A DNA stretch of 64,000 nucleotides from Herbaspirillum huttiense. GTDB taxonomy: Bacteria; Pseudomonadota; Gammaproteobacteria; Burkholderiales; Burkholderiaceae_D. A model generated the notes under the pieces. That model was not told where the DNA came from. It ran no database searches and saw only the letters and a list, made by a program, of their open reading frames with translations. Each line of letters begins with the position of its first letter. Position 1 is the stretch's first letter. Location: contig NZ_CP037993.1 in NCBI RefSeq assembly GCF_004367745.1, forward strand, positions 2,046,001 to 2,110,000, given 5' to 3'. Below are positions 26,128 through 34,475 of this stretch, piece by piece. Made by a program: the position numbers and the translations under genes.

Positions 26128-27200
26128 CGCTCCCTCACGCCAAGAAACCCCTGCTGGCCGCCGCGCTGGCCGTGCTCCTCGCCGGCGGTGCGGCCTATGC
26201 CTGGCTGCGCCTGCACCACAGCGGCCCCGGCGAGGGATTCGCCAGCGGCAACGGCCGCATCGAAGCCACCGAAGTGGATGTGGCCACCAAGCTGGGTGGC
26301 CGGGTCGATGCCATCCTCGTCAATGAAGGCGACTTCGTCGCAGCCGGCCAGCCGCTGGCCCGCATGCAGGTACTCTCGCTGGAAGCCCAGCGCGACGAGG
26401 CCCAGGCGCGCCAGCAGCAATCGGTCTCGGCCGTGGCCAGTGCCGAGGCCCAGGTGGCCGTGCGCGAGAGCGATCATCAGGCCGCATTGGCCCAGGCCGC
26501 GCAGCGCGCCAGCGAGCTGGATGCGGCACGGCGTCGCCTGGCGCGCTCGGAGGTGCTGGTCAAGGAAGGTGCCTCCTCGCTGCAGGAAGTGGACGACGAT
26601 CGTGCCCGCGTGCAGAGCATGGAAGCCGCCGTCACTGCCGCCCAGGCACAAGTGACCGCCGCCCAGGCCGCCGTGGCAGCCGCCCGCACCCAGGTCAGCG
26701 GCGCGCGCGCCACGGTCACGGCCGCAGCGGCCACGGTCCAGCGCATCAAGGTCGACATCGACGACAGCACGCTCGTGGCCCCGCGCGCCGGACGCGTGCA
26801 ATACCGCATCGCTCAGCCGGGCGAAGTGCTGGGCGGGGGCGGCAAGCTGCTCAACCTGGTGGACTTGAGCGATGTCTACATGACCTTCTTCGTTCCCGAG
26901 ACCGTCGCCGGCAAGCTGGCGCTGGGCGGCGAGGCGCGCATCGTGCTGGACGCCGCCCCGCAATACGTGATCCCGGCGCGTATTTCATTCGTGGCCAGCA
27001 CTGCGCAGTTCACGCCCAAGACGGTAGAGACCGCCAGCGAGCGGCAGAAGCTGATGTTTCGCGTCAAGGCGCAGATCGATCCGGCGCTGCTGCGCCAGCA
27101 CCTGACCCTGGTCAAGACCGGCTTGCCCGGCGTGGCCTGGGTGCGGACCGACAATGCGCGTGACTGGCCCGCCACGCTGGCGGTGAAGGTCCCGCAATGA
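26124..27200 (+). CDS. HlyD/YhiI-type membrane fusion protein
   Basis: A 358-residue periplasmic adaptor with an N-terminal membrane anchor ([19 protein letters not shown]), a split biotinyl/lipoyl domain ([20 protein letters not shown]), a long Ala/Gln-rich coiled coil (~residues 90-200) and a beta-barrel domain. It bridges the inner-membrane ABC pump and the outer-membrane factor. It overlaps the genes on both sides by 4 bp. Confidence 0.9.
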   Translation: MTLPHAKKPLLAAALAVLLAGGAAYAWLRLHHSGPGEGFASGNGRIEATEVDVATKLGGRVDAILVNEGDFVAAGQPLARMQVLSLEAQRDEAQARQQQSVSAVASAEAQVAVRESDHQAALAQAAQRASELDAARRRLARSEVLVKEGASSLQEVDDDRARVQSMEAAVTAAQAQVTAAQAAVAAARTQVSGARATVTAAAATVQRIKVDIDDSTLVAPRAGRVQYRIAQPGEVLGGGGKLLNLVDLSDVYMTFFVPETVAGKLALGGEARIVLDAAPQYVIPARISFVASTAQFTPKTVETASERQKLMFRVKAQIDPALLRQHLTLVKTGLPGVAWVRTDNARDWPATLAVKVPQ

Positions 27201-29944
27201 CAGAGAGCCTTGGTCAGAGCCTGGTGGCGCGCCTGTCGGGCGTGTCGCTGCGCTATGGCCAGAAGCCGGCCCTGCAGGCGATCTCGCTGGAAATTCCGGC
27301 CGGCTGCATGGTCGGCCTGATCGGGCCCGATGGCGTGGGCAAATCCAGCCTGCTGTCGCTGGTGGCCGGTGCACGCGCCCTGCAGGAAGGGGACGTGGAA
27401 GTCCTCGGTGGCGACATGCGCCGGGCCGCGCATCGTGAAGCGGTCTGCCCGCGCATCGCCTACATGCCGCAGGGTCTGGGCAAGAATCTGTATCCGACGC
27501 TGTCGGTGGAGGAGAACCTGCAATTCTTTGGCCGCCTGTTCGGCCAGTCCGCGCAGGAGCGTCGCCAGCGCATCGATACGCTCACTGCCGGCACCGGCCT
27601 GTCGCCTTTCCTGGCGCGGCCGGCGGGCAAGCTCTCCGGCGGCATGAAGCAGAAGCTGGGATTGTGCTGTTCGCTGATCCACGACCCTGACCTGCTGATC
27701 CTGGACGAACCCACCACCGGCGTCGATCCGCTCTCGCGTGCGCAGTTCTGGGACCTGATCGCGCACATACGCCAGCAGCGGCCCGGCATGAGCGTCATCG
27801 TGGCGACGGCCTACATGGAAGAAGCCGACCGCTTCGATTTCCTGGTAGCCATGGATGACGGCCAGATCCTGGCTACCGGCACGCCTGCCGAACTGCATGC
27901 ACGCACCGGTACGGCCGCACTGGAAGAGGCCTTCATCGCCTTGCTGCCACCGGATAAGCGGCGCGGCCACCAGCCAGTGCAGGTGACACCGCTGGATCCG
28001 GCGCGGCAAGCCGAGATCGCCATCGAAGCGCGCGGACTGACCATGCGCTTCGGAGACTTCGTGGCGGTGGATCATGTGGACTTCCGCATCCGGCGCGGCG
28101 AGATCTTCGGATTCCTGGGCTCCAACGGCTGCGGCAAATCCACCACCATGAAGATGCTGACCGGCCTCCTGCCTGCCAGTGAAGGCCAGGCCTGGCTGTT
28201 CGGCCAGGCCGTCGATCCGCGCGACATGGCTACGCGGGCGCGTGTGGGCTACATGTCGCAGGCCTTTTCGCTGTATGGCGAACTGAGCGTGCGCCAGAAC
28301 CTGGTGCTGCATGCACGGCTGTATCGCGTGCCGCAGGAGCAGATCGCGGCGCGCACAGAAGAGATGGCGCAGCGCTTCGGCCTGCAGGAGGTGATGGACA
28401 GCCTGCCCGAGAGCCTGCCGCTGGGCATCCGCCAGCGGCTCTCGCTGGCCGTGGCGATGGTGCACAAGCCGGAGCTGCTGATCCTGGATGAACCGACTTC
28501 GGGCGTGGACCCGATCGCGCGCGACCTGTTCTGGCAATTGATGATCGATCTCGCGCGGCGCGACCAGGTGACGATATTCATCTCCACCCATTTCATGAAC
28601 GAGGCCCAGCGCTGCGACCGCATCTCGCTCATGCACGCCGGCCGCGTGCTGGTCAGCGCTACGCCGGAGGAACTGATCCGCCAGCGCGGGTCGGCTAATT
28701 TGGAACAAGCCTTCATCGGGTACCTGGAAGAAGCGGCCGGGAAGGGCGCAATGACGCCTGCGCCTGATGTAAAAGTCACATCGGCCCGGAACCACGCGCC
28801 AGCTGGCAACAGCCGCCTGCGCACCAGCCTGGGCCGCGCCCTCAGCTACAGCCAGCGCGAGAGCCTGGAGCTGCGGCGCGACCCGGTACGCGCCACCCTG
28901 GCCTTGCTGGGCACGGTGATCCTGATGTTCATCATCGGCTATGGCATCAACCTCGACGTGGAAAACCTCAGCTACGCCGTGCTCGACCGCGACCAGGCCG
29001 GCCTGAGCCAGAACTATGCGCTGAACCTGTCGGGTTCGCGCTACTTCATCGAGCAGCCGCCCATCCGCGATTACCAGGACCTGGACCGCCGCATGCGCAG
29101 CGGCGAGATCTCCCTGGCCATTGAAATCCCGCCCGGCTTCGCCCGCGATATTGCGCGGGGCAAGCCGGTGGAAGTGGGGGCCTGGGTCGATGGTGCCATG
29201 CCCACGCGCGCCGAGACCGTGCGCGGCTATGTGCAGGGCATGCATCAGCTGTGGCTGGCCGACATCGTCACGCACCGGCTGGGCCAGCGCCTGGCGCAGC
29301 CCGCCACGATCGAGACGCGCTATCGCTACAACCCGGACGTCAAGAGCCTCCCGGCCATGGTGCCGGCCATCATCCCGCTGCTGCTGATGATGATCCCAGC
29401 CATGCTGACGGCGCTGTCGGTGGTGCGCGAGAAGGAGCTGGGCTCCATTCTCAACCTCTACGTCACGCCGGTCACGCGCACTGAATTCCTGCTGGGCAAG
29501 CAGCTGCCTTATCTGGTGCTGGGCATGCTCAATTTCGCCATGTTGACCCTGCTGGCCGTGACCGTGTTCGGGGTGCCGGTCAAGGGCAGTCTCTTCACGC
29601 TGACGCTGGCGGCGCTGGTCTTCATCATCTGCTCGACCGGCTTCGGGCTGCTGGCCTCGACCTTTACGCGCAGCCAGATTGCGGCCCTCTTCGTGACCAT
29701 GATCGGCACCATCATTCCCTGCGTGCAGTTCGCCGGACTGTTGAATCCGGTCTCTTCGCTCGAAGGCATGGGTGCGCTGATCGGACAGGTCTATCCGGCC
29801 ACGCATTTCCTCACCATCAGCCGTGGCGTGTTCAGCAAGGCGCTGGCGGTGGGTGACCTGGGGGCCTCGTTCTGGCCGCTGGTGCTGGCGGCCCCCGTGA
29901 TCCTGGGGTTGTCGGTGTGGCTGCTGAAGAAGCAGGAGCAATGA
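27197..29944 (+). CDS. Fused ABC transporter: two ATPase domains plus permease (RbbA/YhiH-like)
   Basis: A 915-residue protein. First ATPase: Walker [10 protein letters not shown], signature LSGGMKQ, Walker [11 protein letters not shown] (residues ~10-250). Second ATPase: Walker [11 protein letters not shown], Walker [11 protein letters not shown] (residues ~275-515); its signature reads [10 protein letters not shown] instead of LSGGQ, a form seen in this family. Residues ~540-915 are an ABC-2 permease with about six membrane segments and a large periplasmic loop. It pumps substrates, probably drugs or membrane-active compounds, with the adaptor and second permease. Confidence 0.9.
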   Translation: MTESLGQSLVARLSGVSLRYGQKPALQAISLEIPAGCMVGLIGPDGVGKSSLLSLVAGARALQEGDVEVLGGDMRRAAHREAVCPRIAYMPQGLGKNLYPTLSVEENLQFFGRLFGQSAQERRQRIDTLTAGTGLSPFLARPAGKLSGGMKQKLGLCCSLIHDPDLLILDEPTTGVDPLSRAQFWDLIAHIRQQRPGMSVIVATAYMEEADRFDFLVAMDDGQILATGTPAELHARTGTAALEEAFIALLPPDKRRGHQPVQVTPLDPARQAEIAIEARGLTMRFGDFVAVDHVDFRIRRGEIFGFLGSNGCGKSTTMKMLTGLLPASEGQAWLFGQAVDPRDMATRARVGYMSQAFSLYGELSVRQNLVLHARLYRVPQEQIAARTEEMAQRFGLQEVMDSLPESLPLGIRQRLSLAVAMVHKPELLILDEPTSGVDPIARDLFWQLMIDLARRDQVTIFISTHFMNEAQRCDRISLMHAGRVLVSATPEELIRQRGSANLEQAFIGYLEEAAGKGAMTPAPDVKVTSARNHAPAGNSRLRTSLGRALSYSQRESLELRRDPVRATLALLGTVILMFIIGYGINLDVENLSYAVLDRDQAGLSQNYALNLSGSRYFIEQPPIRDYQDLDRRMRSGEISLAIEIPPGFARDIARGKPVEVGAWVDGAMPTRAETVRGYVQGMHQLWLADIVTHRLGQRLAQPATIETRYRYNPDVKSLPAMVPAIIPLLLMMIPAMLTALSVVREKELGSILNLYVTPVTRTEFLLGKQLPYLVLGMLNFAMLTLLAVTVFGVPVKGSLFTLTLAALVFIICSTGFGLLASTFTRSQIAALFVTMIGTIIPCVQFAGLLNPVSSLEGMGALIGQVYPATHFLTISRGVFSKALAVGDLGASFWPLVLAAPVILGLSVWLLKKQEQ

Positions 29945-29945
29945 G

Positions 29946-31082
29946 ATGCGCCGCGCGCCTGCCAGCCTGTCCAACATTTTTCGTCTTGGCGTCAAGGAGC
30001 TGTGGAGCCTGCTGCGCGATCCGGCCATGCTGGTGCTGATCGCCTACACCTTCACGCTCTCCATCTATGTGGCCGCCACGGCCATGCCGGAGAGCCTGCA
30101 CAATGCCGCCATCGCCATCGTCGACAACGATGGCTCGCCGCTGTCGGCACGCATTGCGTCCTTGTTCTATCCCCCGCATTTCAAGGTGGCCCGGCTGGTG
30201 ACGGCGCGGGAGGCTGATGCCGGGCTCGATGCGGGCGACTACACCTTCGTCTTGGACATCCCGGCGGATTTCCAGCGTGACGTGCTGGCCGGACGCGCGC
30301 CGGCGGTCCAGCTGAACGTGGATGCCACGCGCATGAGCCAGGCTTTCACCGGCAACAGCTACATCCAGCAGATGGTCAGCAACGAGGTCACGCAATTCGT
30401 GCGGCGTAGCGAGGCCGCTGGCGATGCGCCGGTGGGACTGGCCTTGCGCATGCGCTTCAATCCCAACCTGGAGCAATCCTGGTTCGGTTCGCTCATGGAG
30501 ATCATCAACAACGTCACCATGCTCTCCATCATCCTGACGGGGGCGGCACTCATCCGCGAGCGCGAGCACGGCACCATCGAACACCTGCTGGTGATGCCGG
30601 TGAGTCCGGCCGAGATCATGCTGGCCAAGGTGTGGGCGATGGGCTCGGTCGTGGCACTGGCGGCCTTGATGTCTTTGCTGCTGATCGTGCGGGGCGCCTT
30701 GCAGGTGCCCATCGAGGGCTCGCTGGCGCTGTTCATGCTGGTGACGGTGCTGCATCTGTTTGCCACTACCTCGATGGGCATCTTCATGGCCACGTTGGCG
30801 CGTTCGATGCCGCAGTTCGGGATGCTCACCGTACTGGTGCTGTTGCCGCTGCAATTGCTGTCGGGCGGCTCCACGCCGCGCGAGAGCATGCCTGTACCGG
30901 TACAGGACATCATGCTGGCCGCCCCGACGACACATTTTGTCGCGGCGGGGCAAGCCATACTGTACCGGGGCGCTGGCCTGGAAGTGATCTGGCCGCAACT
31001 GCTGGCCATCCTGGCAATTGGCCTGGTCCTGTTTGTAGCTGCACTGGGCCGGTTCAGAAAGACCATCAGCCAGATGGCGTGA
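29946..31082 (+). CDS. ABC-2 type permease (YhhJ-like)
   Basis: A 378-residue ABC-2 permease with one N-terminal membrane segment, a periplasmic domain (~residues 50-180) and five C-terminal segments. It is the partner permease of the fused ABC protein, 1 bp upstream. Together with the adaptor and outer-membrane lipoprotein they form a tripartite pump. Confidence 0.9.
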   Translation: MRRAPASLSNIFRLGVKELWSLLRDPAMLVLIAYTFTLSIYVAATAMPESLHNAAIAIVDNDGSPLSARIASLFYPPHFKVARLVTAREADAGLDAGDYTFVLDIPADFQRDVLAGRAPAVQLNVDATRMSQAFTGNSYIQQMVSNEVTQFVRRSEAAGDAPVGLALRMRFNPNLEQSWFGSLMEIINNVTMLSIILTGAALIREREHGTIEHLLVMPVSPAEIMLAKVWAMGSVVALAALMSLLLIVRGALQVPIEGSLALFMLVTVLHLFATTSMGIFMATLARSMPQFGMLTVLVLLPLQLLSGGSTPRESMPVPVQDIMLAAPTTHFVAAGQAILYRGAGLEVIWPQLLAILAIGLVLFVAALGRFRKTISQMA

Positions 31083-31149
31083 TGGAGGAGGGCGCGCGCA
31101 GCTGCGCTGCCCACATGACTAGCGATGCAATCAACCGGGAGAAATCATC

Positions 31150-31314
31150 ATGGACTTCAACAGCCCCTCAACCTGGATACCGCTCATCAGCATCGCGCTG
31201 CTGCTGATCGGCTACGGCCAACGCGCGCAACGCTGGGCACCTTATTGCATGCTGGCGGGGGCGTTTGGATTGCTGGGGGTGTTGGTGTATCGGGTATCGG
31301 TGGCGATTGGGTGA
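31150..31314 (+). CDS. Small two-helix membrane protein (54 aa)
   Basis: ATG 31150 has GGGAG ~8 bp upstream and opens a 54-residue frame with two hydrophobic segments (WIPLISIALLLIGYG and CMLAGAFGLLGVLVYRVSV). It follows the permease by 67 bp on the same strand and could belong to the efflux operon. No family recognised. Confidence 0.6.
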   Translation: MDFNSPSTWIPLISIALLLIGYGQRAQRWAPYCMLAGAFGLLGVLVYRVSVAIG

Positions 31315-31321
31315 CGAGTTT

Positions 31322-31507
31322 TCAAGAGCCGGCATCACCATAGGCTTCGCTGATGGCGCGCAGTGCCAGCAACGCGGCAGGGAGGTCATCCGGACTGTCC
31401 AGTGGCTCCACAGCGGCCTTCAGGTACTCGATGGCCAGTACAGGGTTCGCGCGCAGTTCGGCGATTTCACGCTCGTGGTGAGAAACCGCAGCCTTGATCT
31501 TGTTCAT
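31322..31507 (-). CDS. Small protein resembling the N-terminal half of a HI1420-type antitoxin
   Basis: A 61-residue protein with ELRANPVLAIEYLKAAVEPL and PAALLALRAISEAYG, a pattern seen in the N-terminal half of HigA/HI1420-like antidotes (a 'yL..AL' helix then 'aLr.va.a.G'). The C-terminal helix-turn-helix is absent; the gene stops right after the glycine. Its ATG overlaps the upstream stop (ATGA), so it is coupled to the membrane protein gene. Family match is tentative. Confidence 0.55.
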   Translation of the reverse strand: MNKIKAAVSHHEREIAELRANPVLAIEYLKAAVEPLDSPDDLPAALLALRAISEAYGDAGS

Positions 31508-32136
31508 GGTTGACTCACTGATGTAGCCTGTTGCTGGCATAAATCATTTAAATAATATTTCCGGTCATCATTGGCAGGCGCGGGGCCTTGCAGATCTTCG
31601 TTCGGGAGTCGCTTGAAAGAAGACCAATGTTTCCGTGGCAGTGATACGAATCCGCTTTGGCACAGGGCTGGAATCACTTGCGGGTTTTCGCCACAACGCA
31701 GGTCATTGTTGATGACACAGCGTTCAGCCTCGGCGATGCCCAGTGCGGGGAGTGGGTCCTCTGAAATTACCATGAGGCTGTATTCGATATCCGGATAAAC
31801 CTGCTTGCTATGCAGTCTCCAATATTTCTCGTGAAGGCTGCAGGCATACATCGCGAGGGCCGGTAGCAGGACGGTGGCTGCCAGTGCCACGGCAACCAGC
31901 ATGGTATTGGCGACCGTTTGCCGTGTCTTTTTGAGCAGAAGATGGCCGATAAGGGGAAATGTGATGGAACATCCCAGCGCCCACAGCAGCGGGTCGTCCG
32001 GGCAACTTTCTCCGCAATTCGTGATGAAGGCGGTATTGAGCGCTCCCACAGAAACTCCGCACCCAATGCCCACGGTGCTCAGTAATGGAAATGCAAAGCA
32101 ACTTTTCATCTGGTCACTAAAAAAGAGAGTTTGCAT
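31504..32136 (-). CDS. Unknown membrane protein (210 aa)
   Basis: A 210-residue protein with about three hydrophobic segments in the N-terminal half (CFAFPLLSTVGIGCG, LLWALGCSITFPLIGHLLL, ANTMLVAVALAATVLL) and a hydrophilic C-terminal half with several cysteines. No family recognised. The gene is AT-richer than its neighbours and is coupled to the 61-aa gene. It lies next to an IS element. Its job is unknown; cassette layout resembles effector-immunity or accessory membrane modules. Confidence 0.65.
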   Translation of the reverse strand: MQTLFFSDQMKSCFAFPLLSTVGIGCGVSVGALNTAFITNCGESCPDDPLLWALGCSITFPLIGHLLLKKTRQTVANTMLVAVALAATVLLPALAMYACSLHEKYWRLHSKQVYPDIEYSLMVISEDPLPALGIAEAERCVINNDLRCGENPQVIPALCQSGFVSLPRKHWSSFKRLPNEDLQGPAPANDDRKYYLNDLCQQQATSVSQP

Positions 32137-32175
32137 TGCCCTGCCGAGATTTGAATAGAAGATACAGTTCCTGAA

Positions 32176-32697
32176 TCAAAGCGCGTCGCTTAGCCGCTTA
32201 CAGAGCTCAGAGGCTGTATCCATTCTGCAATTCAGGTTGGCATAGTCTGATTCCGCGTGCCTCCCCTCGCATTCCTTGAGATCAGTCCATTCGTGGAAGT
32301 AATCCTCGGCACTGCCCCCCGGGAAATTTGCTTTCGTGCCATCGGCAGACCAATAGAACACTTCGTCTCCCATGGCCACCGCCACCAGCGAGTTGGCTTC
32401 CAGACCGGGGACGATTTGAGTGGTGGAGTCCCGGATGATCTTGCCTGTACGCAGATCGGTAATCGTATAAAACGCATCCCCGGACGCCAGCAGGAACCAG
32501 CGATAAGGGTCAGTCCAGTACCAGCGCTCGCCTCCCCGGAAATTGTATTCGGCGAGCGCGCAGGTGCCTGCGGGATTGACTGAGATGGAGATGGGCGGAT
32601 AGTGTGGCCGGACCAGCGTGCTGTATTTGCGCAGGGTGCCGTAGCAGAGCAACAGCACTATGGCCGCTGCAAGGAGATAGTTCATCGGGCGCGCCAT
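32176..32697 (-). CDS. Unknown membrane-anchored protein (173 aa)
   Basis: An N-terminal anchor (NYLLAAAIVLLLCYG) is followed by a soluble domain with YWTDPYRWFLLASG, VAMGDEVFYWSADG and two C-terminal cysteine pairs. It is probably exposed to the periplasm. No family recognised. It heads the minus-strand run 32697-31322, with GAGG just before ATG. Between it and the IS end is ~300 bp without a gene. Confidence 0.65.
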   Translation of the reverse strand: MARPMNYLLAAAIVLLLCYGTLRKYSTLVRPHYPPISISVNPAGTCALAEYNFRGGERWYWTDPYRWFLLASGDAFYTITDLRTGKIIRDSTTQIVPGLEANSLVAVAMGDEVFYWSADGTKANFPGGSAEDYFHEWTDLKECEGRHAESDYANLNCRMDTASELCKRLSDAL

Positions 32698-32970
32698 TAC
32701 GCCTCACTCATCAGAGGTCGGTGGGCCGCAAATTGATGGGCGCGGAGGGGAAAGATGTAGCGTAATCGAGCGACGGGGCTCTTGGATTTGTCCGGGATTC
32801 TATCTTTCACTGGGGTGTTTCTCATCTTGCACGCTCCTCGCTTTCAACACTGAGCGCGCATTCTCCCCAGCAGGCGTTGGCTCTTCCACGCCAACACCCA
32901 AAACTCCACCCCGCATTCGAAATGCTTCGACCACCCCTTGCCCACGAAGCAATCAGTTGTGCAAGCCATC

Positions 32971-32988
32971 AAAAAAATCGCCCCCTGC
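32971..32988 (-). terminator. Downstream half of the split parC terminator
   Basis: Minus strand: GCAGGGGGCGA followed by TTTTTTT. It is the right arm and T-tract of a hairpin whose left arm is at 34440-34450. The IS element lies in the loop. Confidence 0.85.
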
Positions 32989-32999
32989 CAAACTGCGCA

Positions 33000-33023
33000 T
33001 GAACTGACCCCATAAAGTTGGAC
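33000..33023. repeat. IS terminal inverted repeat, left
   Basis: Begins TGAACTGACCCC and ends AAAGTTGGAC. It matches the right end with one inserted and one deleted base. Confidence 0.9.
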
Positions 33024-33036
33024 GGTCAACAGCCGG

Positions 33037-33864
33037 TTAAGGCCTAAAGGACTGAGTTCTGTATTGCACAGGGCTCAGTCCTTTTAATTTGCTCTTGATG
33101 CGGTGGTGGTTGTAGTAGTGCATGTACTTGCGCAACTCGATCTGTAACTGCTCGATGCTGGAGAAGCGAGTCAGGTAAAAACACTCCGACTTGAGCGTGC
33201 CGAAGAAGCTTTCCATGGCTGCATTATCCAGGCAATTCCCTCTACGCGACATACTCTGCTTAATACCGTTTTCGGCCAAGGTGCGCCGGTAAGCGTGCAT
33301 CTGATATTGCCATCCCTGATCCGAGTGCAGCATGGGGCGACGTGTCCCCTTCAAGGTCGAGATTGCCTTCTTGAGCATGCTGTCGACCATCTGGAACTGG
33401 GGTGAACGACTCGTCTGATACGACACGATCTCGCCGTTGTACAAGTCCATGACAGGCGACAGATAAAGCTTCTCTCCACCGACTTTGAATTCAGTAACAT
33501 CCGTTACCCACTTCTCTCCGAACCGCTCTGCCTTGAATTTCCTCTGAAGCAAGTTCTCCACATGAGCGTGCCCAGGGCCGCGATACGACCTGTATTTCTT
33601 CGGCCTCACCAGCGACTTCAAGCCCAATTGGCTCATCAGGCGCTGCACCGTCTTGTGATTGATCAGTTGGCCTGCCTGCTTGAGCGTGTCCGTGACGCGG
33701 CGGTAGCCATACCTGCCTTTGTGCCGGTCATAGATCTTGCGGATGCGCGATTTCACGGCCGCGTATTTGTCGCCTGCTTCCTGCGCCTTGATCTGGTAAT
33801 AGAATGTGCTGCGCGCCAATCCGGCCACCTTCAGCAGAACAGGCAACTTGTGGTGTGGCCTCAA
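33037..33864 (-). CDS. IS3-family transposase OrfB (DDE integrase)
   Basis: A 275-residue catalytic subunit. The rve domain carries the DDE triad: D in VTDVTEFKV, D in LHSDQGWQY, E in ESFFGTLKSE. An HTH_21-like region is at the N-terminus (GRYGYRRVTDTLK). Its own start would be TTG, overlapping the orfA stop. The frame is open upstream to the slippery site at 33927, so the real product is probably an OrfAB fusion made by -1 frameshifting. Confidence 0.92.
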   Translation of the reverse strand: MRPHHKLPVLLKVAGLARSTFYYQIKAQEAGDKYAAVKSRIRKIYDRHKGRYGYRRVTDTLKQAGQLINHKTVQRLMSQLGLKSLVRPKKYRSYRGPGHAHVENLLQRKFKAERFGEKWVTDVTEFKVGGEKLYLSPVMDLYNGEIVSYQTSRSPQFQMVDSMLKKAISTLKGTRRPMLHSDQGWQYQMHAYRRTLAENGIKQSMSRRGNCLDNAAMESFFGTLKSECFYLTRFSSIEQLQIELRKYMHYYNHHRIKSKLKGLSPVQYRTQSFRP

Positions 33865-34388
33865 TTCCTGGACGAGTCGCGCTGCTTTTGCGCAGCCGCT
33901 TGCTCTGTCTGAATCAAGGCCCGACGCTTTTTTAGGTAATCAACCTCCGCACGCAGATACTCGATTTCATCGAGCAATTCTTCGCGTGGGCGCATGTCGT
34001 CTTTCCTTGTGGGCTTTGCGGGAATCTTGGGCTTCATCATCATTGAGCGTCCTTTCGGCTTCGGCTGCAATCCAGCCAGGCCGTGCTCATGATACAGGCG
34101 CTCCCACCGACTGACCGTCCCGCAGCCGCGAAGTCCGTACATAGCCTCCACTTCCCGCTGTGATAACTGATCCTGCTTCATTCGCGTCAATACCGATAGC
34201 TTGAACTCGGCACTATAGTGCTCGTGCTTCTTGATCAGTCCCGCTACGCCATGATGTCGGTAGCTCTGGACCCACCGCTGAACTATGCTGTGCTTCAGAC
34301 CATATTCCTTGGCAAGCCCTCTGGCACTACCTCCCGCTAGATATTTCTGTACCACTTCCTGCTTGAACTTCTCATCGTACTTCGCCAT
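33861..34388 (-). CDS. IS3-family transposase OrfA (helix-turn-helix)
   Basis: A 175-residue protein with two Trp-rich HTH motifs (SARGLAKEYGLKHSIVQRWV and a second at MYGLRGCGTVSRWERLY) and a C-terminal leucine-zipper-like coil (ELLDEIEYLRAEVDYLKKR). It binds the IS ends. ATG 34388 is chosen because the M-A-K-Y start matches IS150-type OrfA; an 11-residue extension is possible. Confidence 0.9.
   Translation of the reverse strand: MAKYDEKFKQEVVQKYLAGGSARGLAKEYGLKHSIVQRWVQSYRHHGVAGLIKKHEHYSAEFKLSVLTRMKQDQLSQREVEAMYGLRGCGTVSRWERLYHEHGLAGLQPKPKGRSMMMKPKIPAKPTRKDDMRPREELLDEIEYLRAEVDYLKKRRALIQTEQAAAQKQRDSSRN
33927..33933 (-). other. Programmed -1 frameshift site A-AAA-AAG
   Basis: Minus strand CTA AAA AAG in the orfA frame. 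Slipping back by one base enters a frame that stays open into OrfB (GCG TCG GGC CTT). This is the normal way IS3 elements make the OrfAB transposase. Confidence 0.8.
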
Positions 34389-34415
34389 GAAAAACACCCC
34401 AAAGGTTGGATTTAT

Positions 34416-34439
34416 GTCCAACTTTTGGGGTGCAGTTCA
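34416..34439. repeat. IS terminal inverted repeat, right
   Basis: On the minus strand begins TGAACTGCACCCC and ends AAAAGTTGGAC. Confidence 0.9.
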
Positions 34440-34450
34440 GCAGGGGGCGA
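34440..34450 (-). terminator. Upstream half of the split parC terminator
   Basis: Minus strand TCGCCCCCTGC, 25 bp after the parC stop. It pairs perfectly with the arm at 32978-32988 across the IS. Confidence 0.85.
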
Positions 34451-34475
34451 CTTCACCGCAAAAAGAAACCGGGCA

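Larger units (their letters stand above)
33000..34439 (-). mobile_element. IS3-family insertion sequence (IS150-like), 1440 bp
   Basis: Complete element with imperfect terminal inverted repeats (33000-33023 and 34416-34439), two overlapping frames (orfA, orfB), an A-AAA-AAG frameshift site and a DDE integrase. A 3-bp duplication GCA flanks it (32997-32999 and 34440-34442), which fits IS3-family insertions. It is intact, so it may be recent and active. Confidence 0.93.

Noticed and set aside
26876..30028. Antisense open frame of 1050 codons opposite the efflux ABC gene
   Set aside because: Arg/His-rich shadow of a clear ABC transporter on the plus strand.
32844..33029. A 61-codon minus-strand frame
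   Set aside because: It crosses the IS end and the terminator arm; an accidental frame.
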